64,000 nucleotides of DNA, taken from positions 32,748-96,747 of the forward strand of contig JAYMSP010000062.1 in assembly GCA_036897095.1 (NCBI GenBank), written 5' to 3'. Source of the DNA: Plantago elongata (taxonomy: Eukaryota > Streptophyta > Magnoliopsida > Lamiales > Plantaginaceae). Positions 50,481 to 62,551 of the stretch are shown here, in pieces; the first letter of the stretch is position 1, and the number at the start of each line of letters is the position of its first letter. Both the position numbers and the translations under genes were made by a program. The notes beneath the pieces were generated by a model. It was not told the origin of the DNA. It was given only the letters and a program-made list of their open reading frames with translations, and did not search any database.

Positions 50481-53400
50481 ACATAAATAAGTTCCTAGTT
50501 TCATTGTCACTTTGGTCTTTTCCTTTCTTTTTTTTGTTTTTTTTTTTTTTTTTGGAAGCCCCCAAAATAAAGTAGAATATGTGTATTGTGGTGTCCAGCC
50601 TTTTAAGGTGCAAAATGCTGGCTGTATTTTGTTGACTGGAGAAATTGATATATTTGTCTTCTTCATTGGCTTTGTTCACTTGTTTTCTTGATTGTGTGTT
50701 ATTACAGTGAACATAGTACAATGTTAATCTGGACATTTTGACATTATTGAGGTTCTTGATTGCTGCAGTAGGTCCAACCTTATCCTGTTGATATGAAATT
50801 TGCCTACTCTTCTTCACCATTGATGAAATGCTTGCATGTGTACTGTTGGTGCCATTCATGACCTGTATATTGAATTGCCCCATATGGTTTGTGTTTCAGT
50901 ATTGATTGCCCAAATCTTGGCTACAGATTCTTACCTGTCTAGAATAACAAAACAATGTTGGAAAATTCCGAGTTCAAACCTTAAAAAACATCATTAGGAG
51001 ATTAATCGGAAAACACTTTGACATTACTCGACCACATTAGTTACAAGCAAGACACCAGTACACCAAATTCATCTGAAAACTTTTTAAGATTTAAGTATTC
51101 GTATATTCACAAGCGTTCATACAGAGTGATTTCATTTTAACTTTTAAATTGATTTAATATGGCGAGTCCAATTAATTCACATGGAGGACACAACTATTTG
51201 AATTGTGGGATAACAAGAAGAATCAAACAGGTACACACATGTGTATTAAAGTAAAGCACTTTGATTAACAAAACTTATGTGATTCTCCAATAATTTCCAT
51301 TGGTTAGACGGTTACTTAATACTTTGATGTATATCCTAATCTTGAATTAAGAAATGATTAACAATAAGAGAAAACTGGTAGCGAAAGTTAGGTGATCTCA
51401 ACTGATATCTTGTCCCTATGCTAATGTCCAAAGTCTTCAATTAAACTAGTAATAAAATGTATTTTTGTGTGTTTTGGAGGCTTCTGATCTCAAGACTCAA
51501 GTTTTGTTGATTTCTTGTTTTGTTTATACTTTATAGTTTTGAAATGCACTCAGCCGCCCACTCCAAATATCAAACTCTCAAATGTATTTGATCGTACGTG
51601 ATCAACATCATATATTCAATTTAAATAAATTCAAACACAGATTTAATACACATGTAATATTCATTTGTTGGTGATGATATGACATCACAATACGATAATT
51701 CTAAATTTCTAAGGTACGAATCTCTCGTAGAATATTATTAAAGTTTTAATAGTGTTCTTTGAAGACTAGACATACATGGGAGGAATACACGTCAGGGTGG
51801 CATAGTTTTTGTCAAGAAGCTAAATGCTCTTCATTTGGTCATCTGATTTGGAAGCACAAGTGTGTCATTACAAAAGTTCAAACGGTGCTAATTATACGTT
51901 ATGCCACTGAGCATGTGGCTAATGAATCTTTCGTTAAACTATTTTAATTTACATTAACACGTATTATAATTATAAATCTTTGTCAAGAGATTTGTGCTTG
52001 TATATATTTTTCTGTTAATAGAATTTATATTTTGAGTAGTTTGATAATTGTTTTAAGTTGCTTTTCACTATTGTGTCACCAATTATTGTTTAGGATTAAA
52101 GGTATTTAGGGAAAGGGGTTTAATTGTTTTTCATTTTTATTAGCTACTTTTTGCCCTTTTCACGAGAAGACTAGCCACATTATATTGCGTCGGAAACTTC
52201 GTGGTTGCTTGAGCTTGAGTGACTCTCGCCTTTTCACTTTTCTTCTTTTCAACTCCTTTTTATTTCTTTAACTATGAAATTGAGATGGGGTACGAGTAAT
52301 GTTTAGTAAAGACTTGACTCGTTCGATAATATGTTCAATTTAGTTCAAAGTCTAATTTAGAGTTCGTTATGTATGCTAGGTAAGTAGTTTTTAAGTTGTT
52401 GATACTTGATAGATTTGGTTAAGGTCTTGTTTATCATTGATTTTTTAAGTTAGCTTTTCAACTTTATAAGTTCTTTTTTAATAAAAAGTTCGTTACGTGA
52501 ACAACAAATTAACTTCAGCTAGCTGGTTTAACAAGTTAATCAAGTTAATTTGTTAGAAAGGAAAAAAAGTTACTCGTTAACTTTTCAGCTACTAACTAGC
52601 TTTCCAGTTCCTAGTTAACTTTTCAGCTAGTTTTGCTAAAGAGATATTAAATATTACTTATATTTATATGCATTACCATATAACGACTTCGAGCTCGATT
52701 AAAATTCAAACCAAATAAATCAGGCTCGATATTTCTTATCATAATTTGAGGTGACAAAAAAATACTTTAAATGTTAATGAGTTGAGCTCGAATTAATCAC
52801 AGACCAAATCAAATTCATGAATAAGATAATTCACTCGCTCGTTAAATCACATCCAATATTCATCTCGACTAAAGAGTTAATGTATAAGTGTATATAACTA
52901 CACTTACCCACGTTTGGTTTAAAGTACTTTGTACGAAAATTGCGACATAGTTGACCCTAACAGATTATCTAAATTTGATTATATAAGGTCATCTCACAGA
53001 CATGGTGCAAGTGTATTTAAAGTCATGAAATTGATAGCTCGAATTATTAACAAAATATTTGACTTGCCATAAGTCCAATCAATATGATTAAGTACTTTTT
53101 AATTACTCACCTGGACTTAACCAACAATAATTCACTTATTTTATTTGAATCCAGCATAACATGGGGATAGCCGGATAGAAGTGTTAGAGTATCTCTTGTA
53201 CATATTAAGTTTTAAGATGAATAAATGAAGCAGACCCCAACCCCAATAATTTCACCATTCACATGAGAGCGTCCCCTCTACTACAGTTAAAATACGAGTC
53301 TATTACAAAAGAGTCTAGTATTTAATTTTACCAACTGAACCACCATAAGTCGGTTCTTAAAATCAACTATATTTCCAACCACTTGCTATTATTAAACTCA

Positions 53401-53581
53401 CCATGTGCCTCTCCTATTGAGGTATGTTGAAATTTTAAAAAGTTAAATTTAAAATAAGGAATCATCTTTCGTGATAAGATAATATGTATTTGTCATGAAG
53501 CTCGGATGAAGGTTCCTCGCTCCATAGGCTAGAGGTTTTTTACAAGATGAATAGCTTAAAGATAGTCTTCAGATAATCGAC
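50481..53581. other. Intergenic, 3' of EIN3/EIL1
   Basis: AT-rich spacer with a long T run near 50530-50552. Short open frames, such as one near 51759-51947, match nothing I recognise and have no gene-like context. Some GCTCG-rich words near 52680-52860 recall the foldback element at 44.1 kb but do not form a clear copy. Confidence 0.35.
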
Positions 53582-53613
53582 ACCCCTCTATGAGGCAACC
53601 CCTCTATGAGGCA
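53582..53613. repeat. Perfect 16-bp tandem duplication
   Basis: ACCCCTCTATGAGGCA occurs twice head to tail without mismatch. It lies in a GC-richer island (about 53470-53800) of unknown origin; frames there are short and unrecognised. Confidence 0.85.
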
Positions 53614-56470
53614 AACTATAGGGAACACTCTTTATGTCTATGAAAACTCAAGCCAAGTCGGACTCGGTTTGAAGCGGTAATTTTAGTGATGTAGCTCACT
53701 TTGACAATGCTGATGGCCAGGGGGCACTCACCTAGAGGGGAAGCAACATTTAAGGCAAAAGAACATGCTAGGCTTCTTGTAAGCTGTTGATCTGTATGTA
53801 CATGCATCTAGTCATTATACATCATCAATAACATACCAAAAATATTCTCACCACTTACATTAATTACTGAACTAACTTCAGTTACTGTTAGTAGTTTTCT
53901 TAAACATTGCAATAGATAATCCTAACTGTACCTTCATGTTTCTGTAATGTAGGGCAATGACTGTCTGGTATTAACAGACAATCTCTAATGAAAGACTAAA
54001 TGGATGTATTATACTCCTATAAGTAACTAATTAAGCTGCTTTGGATTCCTAAGCTAATCTTGTTAGTTAATTAAGCTTCCCTGAGTATTCCTAACGACCT
54101 GCTTGGTGTCTAATGACGGCTAGATACCGATTGCTAATGATTTCGAAGTTCACATTCACAACTTAGAAACAAGTGAAATAAAAAAAAAAACGCACCCACA
54201 CATAAGTAGACTACCGCTCTCACTTAGTATTTTGGAAACAGAATTTTTGAAGTATACACCCAAACGGGCATGTGTTCCATCATACTAGCGTTATGTGTAC
54301 AGTGTGAATAACTGATGAGTAGTTTCACAGGGTTAAGACATTAATTTCGATCGATTATTGATTAGGTTGTTAATAAATATATTATTCACAACAGGCATGA
54401 TTCTGTAACTTGATAATATTCCTTACTTTGGGAATAATTATTTATAATTTGTTTGCCAGATATATCTGAAATTATATAATTAGGATTAATTTAGTTTTCC
54501 TAGTCAAGGGTGGGGAAAAGGGAAACAGGATCTATTATGTAGATTGCACTGTTTAATTTGATCTTTTTATATGGAAGACTTATGATAACATAATCCACAC
54601 TTTGAAGCCATTAAACCCATGTAAAAGGTGCATTGCACGTAGGTGAGTTGTCAAGAGTTAACCTTTCCACTTGGGTTTGTTAATGATTTGGGTTGCATAG
54701 CCATAATTAGTATCAATCATAAACTGTTAATGTAGGAATAATTTGTACTTAACTTATAATAGTTGATCGTGTAACAAAGATACACAAATTGCTCTATATA
54801 TTATTATCGTTAACGTTCAAAAATGATGTAAGGCAAATCTCACAATTCATAAATGGTGGAGTACTATAACAATATAGCTCCAATGTACTGCGCAGTTATT
54901 AAGTTGTATTCTCCTTAATTGACAATACAACTTCAATGTAGTGTACAATTATTAAGTTGTATTCTCTTCAATTGAAATTTATTAAACTGAACTGAATTTA
55001 AAGTGATTTTTAGTTGAAGCAGTCTTTCAAATTTCATTTTAACGAACTTACATTATATTCTCATAGAGATTTGTGAATAATATATATATAATTCTCCAAT
55101 AGTTAGGTATTAAGTCTAAGTATCTTATAAAGTATTGTTAAATAAATTCAAGCATCCAATTTGTGATACTCCAATTGCTTAAACAACATGAGATACGTGC
55201 AATTTCAACGCACTAGAATATTGAAGATAGCATATCCTAATTTAATTTATATACTGAAGTCAAGTCAGCAAACTGTTCCTCATTTTTCTACATCAAACCA
55301 AACTTATATTTGGACAAAAAATAAGGTCACGTTAAATATTTAGCTGTATTTCTTTCTCGATGGCTTGCATTATTGCATGTTCCTTAATTTGATCTTGTGA
55401 CTCGACTCCGACTCGTGTCACAATATTGAGATGTAAGACAATCCCGATAATATCATATATGACCGTTCACATTTTATATCGACTTTGAATATGGATTATT
55501 TTTCAAATTTATATTAATAATCCATTTATTACAATTCTACTATTATGAAAGTTTGATTCAAATCAATTATTTAAACCGTAGTACTAAAATTGTATTACTA
55601 AAAAGCTCACAAAATGTTTTGTAATTAAGGTAGTTTATTTTTTAAATGTAATTTTTATCATCATCAACTATACAAAATTGAACAAAACATTATTAATGAG
55701 TCGAATAGAGTATATATGATTTATAAATAATTCTAACGATATTGAAGATGGTTCAATTATGTATATATTTTTGTTCTCCATAACGTTTTCTGCTCAATCT
55801 TTGTCGAGGCCCTGTCACAAGTATGGGCAAAGCTAGCTGTCATCCTGGCTGACTGGTTGTCGTGTTTCAATTTCATTTATTATTATAGGATTTTCAATTT
55901 ATTAATCTTTTTACCAGTAATAATGCAACTAGGTCGAATACAAGCCGATCGAGATTCAAACCTTTCAGAATTTAATTTTACAATTACTAATAGTTGATCA
56001 TATTATGTGAAAGTACGACTTATATACTCCATTATCCCACAATTCATATCATGGGATGCGGATTATTTTGTTATCGAGTAACCCCAAACTTTTCTTGGAT
56101 CAAAGGTTACGTTTACTGAGATTTAATTTTACGGTTTTTCTTGATCGGAAGTACTCGGAGTTTGGGGTTAATGTGTTGCCTGACCGGACGTACCACCTTC
56201 GATTCATACATAAATATAACATTGGCGACATTTTAGGGGGAAATTCTTGCCAGCAACCAAGTTGGGAGTCAAATTTCAAATAAAGACCTATCAGAGAAAA
56301 ATGTTGTATCATAGAATCAAAATGTAATAAAAATGTTATATCATAAAGTGTAAATATACATTTTTCAACCTAACATTTTATATTTAGTGTGACAGTATAC
56401 AATTTTTTTACATCATGAAATGTAAATGAGACAACAATCATTTTTTAAATTGTTAATTCTAAAAACGTAT
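53614..56470. other. Intergenic, nothing recognised
   Basis: AT-rich DNA. Two related sequences at about 54890-54910 and 54930-54965 (AAGTTGTATTCTC twice) form a small duplication. No gene could be supported; a frame at 56100-56312 has no recognisable features. Confidence 0.35.
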
Positions 56471-57715
56471 CGGCCTAAATGAGGTTGGACCGGCCCATTA
56501 TTATACTTGAGCTTTATGACTTCGTGATTGATTTGGGCCCAGAGGTCACATTACCCCATTTTTTTCCAATTAAAGTACAAATCTTTTACTTCCTATCAAA
56601 AATTAATTCGCCATTAAATCACTCATTAAACTCAAGACTTAATTTCACCAAAACTAAATTGATTCATTATAAAAAATCAATATACTAGTCAATATTCTAT
56701 TTTTTCTTCCTAATATACAACATGCGTTACTACCTATTAATATTTTAATGTATTATATTGTAAAACATTTGATGCATTGAATTGTCTTTTACATAGTTAG
56801 TTACCCAAAAGTCTTATACATAAGATTCTAGTTTTTAATAAATAAAATATAAAGGATATTATAGAATTATTTTCATATTATTTAAATATTAAACTCTATT
56901 AGTTAAGTAGATACAATCTTAAAGAACTAGGAGGTAGTACAACATATTATTTGCAAGAATAAATTCAATATTTTTTGTCCATATTCCACAATCAAACTAT
57001 CAATTTACATTAATTGAAATATAAATTTATTCGATTAATGATCAAATCATTAAAAGGTGGTAAAGTATTTTGTCAATTTGAAATAACTTGTGCATTTTCC
57101 CAATGAAAGAACACAACTCCCTCCATTACCATCATAATTTAAACTCGAACACCTACAATTCATATAAAATACTCACTCCGTCCCATCAAACTTTATACAT
57201 TAAAGTTGATTTGTAGTTTTATACGAAAAGTTAAAGTAATGATAAAAAGTGAATAAGATGGAAAAAGTGTACTTTAGTGGTAAAATGTGTAATCTTCTTG
57301 TAAAATTGAGATTGTTCATTATTTATTAGTGGTGAGGTAACTCATTTTTTTAATATTGTATAAAATTTAATGAAACGGTTAAAAATGATAAATATATGAA
57401 GTTCGTTGGGATGGAGAGATTATTACATTTAAAAAAAAACTCTCTTACACATCTAATTCTTATTTTGAGGAATTAAAGATAAAGTACAATAACGTCAATT
57501 TTTGAGAGCATGATTGGATATGCGATTTGACGGTATCCAATTAATAATTAAGGTGACTAGGCATATATGAATCAATTTGAAAATTGATCTGACTATAATC
57601 ATACTTATAAACTACTAATATGACGCTTCACAATTTTGAAATTTTAAAAGATTGAATCATACAAAGGTGTGACTTATTTGTCCGAAAATACATGAAGAAC
57701 AACTTAAGAAATATT
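56471..57715. repeat. Direct duplication, copy A
   Basis: Aligns in the same orientation with 61471-62312. Shared words include TATGACTTCGTGATTGATTT, TTAATTTCACCAAAAC, GATTCATTATAAAAAATCA, GAGAGCATG and ATATGAATCAATT, in the same order to the end. Copy A carries two insertions missing from copy B: about 56690-56965 (ends loosely inverted, GTTACTACCT and AGGAGGTAGTAC) and a Stowaway element at 57172-57420. Similarity stops where the truncated Copia element begins. Confidence 0.8.
57172..57420. mobile_element. Stowaway-like MITE inside duplication copy A
   Basis: Ends are CTCACTCCGTCCCATCAAAC and, reverse-complemented, ATCTCTCCATCCCAACGAAC, flanked by TA on each side (57170-57171 and 57421-57422). 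It is 249 bp, non-coding, and absent from the matching place in copy B, so it arrived after the duplication. Confidence 0.8.
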
Positions 57716-59545
57716 GTAGCTTTCATTAAAAGATAATCTCTTTTGTTTACGAAAATGATATATGTCACAAGCTTGAAAAATATTTTTATTATAATGTTTG
57801 ATCTTTAATTCTGGAATAAAAAACATTTTAGTTATAGGAGTATGGCCTAGTATGAGGTGCCATAAGGTGGATATATCTAGTGAAGAACTCTCAACAACAA
57901 AAGCAGTAGCACTGGGTCTTTGAATTTGTAACTGATAAAGTCCATCAATGAGTTTAGCATAGCTAATCATTTCTTTGATTACCTGATCATACAAATCACA
58001 ATGATTAGTAGAAAAATAACTATCAAGATGTTTTGTACCAGCTAAATATCTTACAGACACAAGATTGAATGTGAATTTTGGTACATAAAGAACATCATGT
58101 AAAGCAATAAGATCAGAGAATTGAATATCACCAATTTTAGTTGCTATAATGCTATCACATGTAGGTAAGGATATGTCAATATGAATATTTCTTATATTAG
58201 AAATAAAATAAGAATCAGTGCACACCATATTTTCAGTTGCACCAGTGTCAAGTACCAATTTAGCATTTTTAACATCACTTATAACATAGTCAGGCATGCA
58301 AGATAAAGCATAAGCTGAATAAGAAGTTAATGCATACCCCCTATGTCTACCTGTCACTTGATTTGTCTGAGAAGTAGAAACCTGATAATGAGTAGTATGA
58401 ACATCAGAGATAGCTAGTGCAACTGAATATCCTATCGGTGAATGTTGAATAGCTAATTGAGCCTGAAACTGAGTAAACTTCAAGAACTGAGCATATAATT
58501 CAGGATTCATATCATCATGAAACTTGTTGTCTGCAATAGTAGCATGAGCGTTTGCAGGTGTGTTCATAGTAGTTTCATTCTTTCTGTTCCCTTTAGGACC
58601 TTGCCAACCTGGAGGATAACCAATAATTTGGTAACATATCTTGACAGTATGCCCAGAAATCTCACAGTGAATATATTTAGACCTTGTTTTCTCCTTGTTG
58701 TTGCCTTTATATAAACCATTCTTGGCTAAACAAGCCACAACCTCTTGAGACAAACCAGTCTGTTGAACAGACGTTCCATTATTCTAAGTGCACATAGCCA
58801 TAACTTCCTGACCTGTAGTAATATTAACACTCTGCAGACTTATCTGGCCTTCCTCTTCACTTAACATTGAGTAAACTCTAACCAAGCTAGGTATTGGAGT
58901 TTGCATCATAATCTGACTACGAATATGGGCATATGACTCATTCAAACCAACTAAAAACTTTACAACTCCATCAATCTGTTGTTGAGCAATCAAATCAACA
59001 CTACCACCATAAGTACACTTTGAAACAGGATGATTAGCAATAAACTTAATACATATTGACTTAAACGTGGCATAATATGCAAAAATTGACAAAGAACCTT
59101 GACGCATATTCATCAATGCCTTCTCTAAATGAAAGACTCTTGAACCATCAGTCTTAGTAAAATGCATTTTCAATTCTGCCCATAATTCATAAGCTACAGT
59201 AAAAGATAAAGTACAGCTACGAATTTCAGCAGAACATGAATTGAAGACCCAACAAAGCACAAGATTGTTAACTCGAGACCAAGCTTCAAAGAGTTGTGGA
59301 GTGTCTACCTCAGACGGTTGACGAATCGATCTATCAACAAACTTTACCTTGTTCTTAACTGATAATGCCATTAACATTGCCTTACTCCATGATGGATAAT
59401 TAGCTCTGACCAACGGATCCAATACGAGTGCAATGCCAGGCTGATCATTAGACTGCATAGAGTACGGAGATGAAAAATCATCCAGAAAACTCCTTCGAGG
59501 AATTGGATTAACATCTTCAGAGGTGCCATTGTTGACGGTTGCCAT
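57704..59545 (-). pseudogene. Truncated Copia gag / protease fragment
   Basis: Minus-strand remnant of a Ty1/Copia polyprotein. It opens with MATVNNG and a gag domain (LVRANYPSWSKAM, LWAELKMHF, GLNESYAHIRSQIM). The same frame then meets a TAG stop at about 58784-58786 and continues with a zinc-knuckle-like region in which the first Cys is replaced by Tyr (YIHCEISGHTVKIC). The protease motif LDTGAT and a GAG-pre-integrase segment (LWHLILGHTP) follow, then the frame ends. Integrase core, reverse transcriptase and RNase H are absent. It cannot move on its own. Confidence 0.85.
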
Positions 59546-59690
59546 TGCAAGAAACAGTTGAAAAATACCAAACTGAAAAATAACAAACACAGAGTAATTT
59601 CAATCGGAGTTGATCGAATCAAAAGAACAAATAATCGGAGCAAATTGTTGTATAGAATGCGGAAACGATTTTTCAATCGTGATTTTTATA

Positions 59691-59705
59691 GTCGTAATGA
59701 TACCA
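59691..59705 (-). promoter_or_regulatory. Copia primer-binding site
   Basis: TGGTATCATTACGAC on the minus strand begins like the usual primer-binding site complementary to initiator-Met tRNA (TGGTATCAGAGC). It directly follows a terminal GTTAACA, as expected at the inner edge of the 5' LTR. Confidence 0.65.
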
Positions 59706-59800
59706 TGTTAACTACATAATATGTAGTTTGTATATTGAATCAATAGAAAATAAATTGGAAAGTGATATTGTACAGTGAGAAGCTTAATATATAGAGCTCA
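59706..59800 (-). mobile_element. Inner part of the 5' LTR of the truncated Copia element
   Basis: On the minus strand a TATA-like CTATATATTAAGC at about 59786-59798 leads to a sequence ending in ATGTAGTTAACA at the primer-binding site. The outer LTR limit was not found; it may extend past 59800 or be truncated. Confidence 0.5.
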
Positions 59801-60466
59801 TTAATCTAAATGAATTTAACCGTACGTAATGTACTAGTATTATTGCGTAAGGTACAAGTTTGTAAATGTAAATGGTCAAGTGTTCGAATCACGTTTGCGT
59901 CTTCTCTTCTTCTTTCTTCTTTGATTCTTCCACTTGTATATCTTTATAGCCACAGCCCAAATGGGGCCGATTTGTCTTAAATTTTAGCCCAAAATTGAAT
60001 ATTTTCTTCTTCAAAAAAGTAAAGAATTTTAGCTAAACATTAGGATCAACTTTGTGCAAATTGCTCTTTCTTTTCTACTACACAATTCATTCAAAGAAAA
60101 TTCGAAGTCGTAGAGGTATGAAGGATTAAATCACACCAGCACTACTGCAACTATACAATCTATTCAGCAAAAGTATGAAGCATTATATGACACCAACATT
60201 GTTGCAAGTACACAATATGATGAGGAACTTCAAAGAAATTGATGCCGGGTTCAAAACCTTCGATTCTTCCTAGCCTTCGTCCTACGGCATTTGAGCTCTC
60301 TCTTTCCCTTGCGTTTACTGAGCTTGTGGAGTTTCTTCGCTGCTGCAATATCTTCCTCAGTTAGTTTACTCTCCAAACCAGATACTTCCTCAGCAAGCTC
60401 GAGTACATTGTATGTAAATGCAGTTTAACTGGCCTTAAGCATACTCTATACATGAAACATAATAAT

Positions 60467-60975
60467 CAGGACCAGCCTTAAGCCAATGCGGTATGTTCAC
60501 CAGGGCCTCGATTTTTTAAGGGCCCCAATTTAGTATCAATTATAACAATAAGAAGTTAAAAATATGAATAATAATATATTATAAACAATTAATACTATAT
60601 GATTTTATTTCAAATAAAATTTACAGTGTTATAATTAAGTGATATATTTTGTACTCCCTCCGTCCATAATTCATATTTTCTCCGAGCCGGACACAAATTT
60701 TAAGAACAAAGTAGATAAAACGTAATTAAAGTAGTTAGGAGTGATGGTGTATAAAGTAGTAAATATATTTTCTATTTAATGGAAGAGAATATGAAGTTGG
60801 GATGGACCAAAATATAATACTAGAGGATGAAGCTGAGACGGAAGGATTATATTATTTTATTAGATACTTGATTCAAATTTCATGCGAAATATTCTATTAT
60901 GTTTTAATTTACACAATAAGTTTGGGGTCAATTTTAAAGTTTCGCATGTGCCTTTAAATTTTTGAACCGGCCCTG
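60467..60975. mobile_element. hAT-like non-autonomous element
   Basis: The left end CAGGACCAGCCTTAAG and the right end, reverse-complemented CAGGGCCGGTTCAAAA, resemble the CAGGGCCGG-type termini of plant hAT elements. No transposase frame. Flanks ATAATAAT and ATAACATA only partly agree as an 8-bp target duplication, so it is old or the ends are slightly off. It sits inside the small gene at 60251-61207. Confidence 0.6.
60654..60847. mobile_element. Stowaway MITE nested in the hAT-like element
   Basis: Begins CTCCCTCCGTCCATAATTC and ends GAGACGGAAGGAT, flanked by TA on both sides (60652-60653 and 60848-60849). 194 bp, non-coding. The start is the classic Stowaway terminus. Confidence 0.85.
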
Positions 60976-61267
60976 ATAACATAGATTAACATGGTAACAA
61001 TGCAAATTGGACAATTCCTAGGGGCACCCAACTTGATAACAAACACTCACGTTTACATTGTTTGAATGTTTGTAGTGATATAAAAATACTACTGCACTGA
61101 TCATCAGAGGAATCATCCTCGTCACCAGCAGAAGGTTCCTCCACAGTATAGACCTGCCCAATGGGCCTGGGAGTAGTGACGGGGATATCAGAGAGACTCA
61201 TTTGCATATTTATCCAGAAAACAGATTAAACATGGATCTTCGTTTTTTATGCAGCAACTCGTATTCA

Positions 61268-61292
61268 TGCGTATGATGATGATGATGATGTC
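61268..61292. repeat. GAT trinucleotide microsatellite
   Basis: About six GAT units in a row within the likely 5' leader of the small minus-strand gene. Confidence 0.7.
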
Positions 61293-61470
61293 TGAACAAC
61301 AAATTAAATAGGCGATGGAGATGAAACCTAATCAATTGAGTAATTAGGAAACTGATAAATAATTTAATGAGCATCGTCTGATTTTAGTTTTTTTATGTTT
61401 GAACTGGGCTCTCTTTAAATTGGGCCATCAAATACACACAGTGGACAGACTGGTCGTTTTCTGATTTAGA

Positions 61471-62312
61471 GGCCTGAGATTGGACCGACCTGTTATTATA
61501 CTCAAGTTTTATGACTTCGTGATTGATTTGAGCCCAATGATCATATTACTCGATATATTTTTTAATTAAATTAGAAATCCTAATTACTTCCAACCAAAAT
61601 TAATTCAATTAGAAATCCTAATTACTTCCTATCAAATTTAATTCACCATTAAAACCACTCATTAAATTTCAAGCATTAATTTCACCAAAACAAAATCGAT
61701 TCATTATAAAAAATCACAACGATACAATTTTTTTATCCGACAATGAAGTGCAACTCAGTTGGTAAGATGCTTCACATTCAACTAATAGGTCGGGGTTCGA
61801 GTCATCATTTTACCGTTTAAAAAAATAAAAAATCTTCTCCATGTTCTCAATCAAACTATAAAATATCAATTTGCATTAACTCAAACTATAATTTGATCAA
61901 TTGGTGATCGAAGTAATACAAATTTGATACCTCAACTACAAATATCTCGATAATTTGACATTTTTTGAGCATCTCCCAATGCAAGATCACACACAACTCC
62001 TTTCATTATTATCATCGATAGGTTACATTTGACTAATTCATATAATAAACAATTATATTCATAAAAACTCTCCTAATTTATGGAATGAAAGCTAAAGTAT
62101 AGTATAGTGAATTTTTAATGTCAATTTATGAGAGCATGGTTCAATACGCAATTAGGTGACCAAGTCGTATATGAATCAATTCGTAAATTGATCGACATGG
62201 TGATATCTATAAACTTTTAATATGACTCTAAATTTCATAACTTTTAATGGATTGACTCATACCTTATTTAATTTTTTCCGAGAACACATAAACAAGAAAT
62301 TTAAGAGTTAAT
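61471..62312. repeat. Direct duplication, copy B
   Basis: Second copy of the segment at 56471-57715, about 5.0 kb away in the same orientation. It lacks the two insertions of copy A but holds a SINE-like insertion (61741-61840) and an internal duplication of AATTAGAAATCCTAATTACT. It ends about 250 bp before the leader-like sequence at 62.56 kb, so it may once have been promoter DNA. Confidence 0.8.
61741..61840 (+). mobile_element. tRNA-derived SINE fragment
   Basis: TGCAACTCAGTTGG resembles a pol III A box, and GGTTCGAGTC (61794-61803) is a B box about 33 bases further on. An A-rich stretch (TTTAAAAAAATAAAAAATC) follows. It is too degenerate to be a tRNA gene and is missing from the matching spot in copy A. 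Confidence 0.65.
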
Positions 62313-62551
62313 TGTGATTCTGAAAGTGTTTTAGTGTATGCTAGCTGAGTTGATGAGTAATTTCTTTGTAATGATTTGATGTAATATAAATGTAATAAAC
62401 AACTGTAATAGTGATTATTTTTAAAAAAAAAAGTGACAAGTTGAAAAGTCTCTCGTATGTACACGGTACGCGATCGCGGTCGGTACGTAACAACTATCAA
62501 TAAATCAAAATATCCGACCCGGAATAGGGCGAAAACTCGAAAAGCACAAAT

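Larger units (their letters stand above)
60251..61207 (-). pseudogene. Small gene of unknown family, interrupted by transposons
   Basis: The first exon starts at the ATG ending at 61207 and encodes MQMSLSDIPVTTPRP then an acidic stretch (GDEDDSSDDQ). The last exon, about 60251-60400, encodes LELAEEVSGLESKLTEEDIA followed by a very basic tail (KRKGKREL, RRTKARKNRRF) and stop. The interval between them holds a hAT-like element with a nested Stowaway. None of the donors I tested (including CAAAC-less GTAAAC and AAAC/GTGAGT near 61050) joins the two pieces in frame, so a middle exon is lost or unseen. The charge pattern could suit a nuclear or nucleolar protein; I do not recognise the family. It may still be a working gene. 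Confidence 0.45.

Noticed and set aside
50520-50555. T-rich run after EIN3 as a functional terminator
   Set aside because: Plant pol II genes do not end at T runs; simple-sequence tract.
51759-51947. 62-codon plus-strand frame
   Set aside because: No recognisable domain, no promoter or splice context, AT-rich surroundings; chance frame.
56056-56312. Overlapping frames on both strands
   Set aside because: Neither has family features; they shadow each other and lie in non-coding DNA.
59850-59900. Possible tRNA-like sequence (GTTCGAATCAC)
   Set aside because: B-box-like word without a matching A box or acceptor stem; probably LTR or SINE debris.
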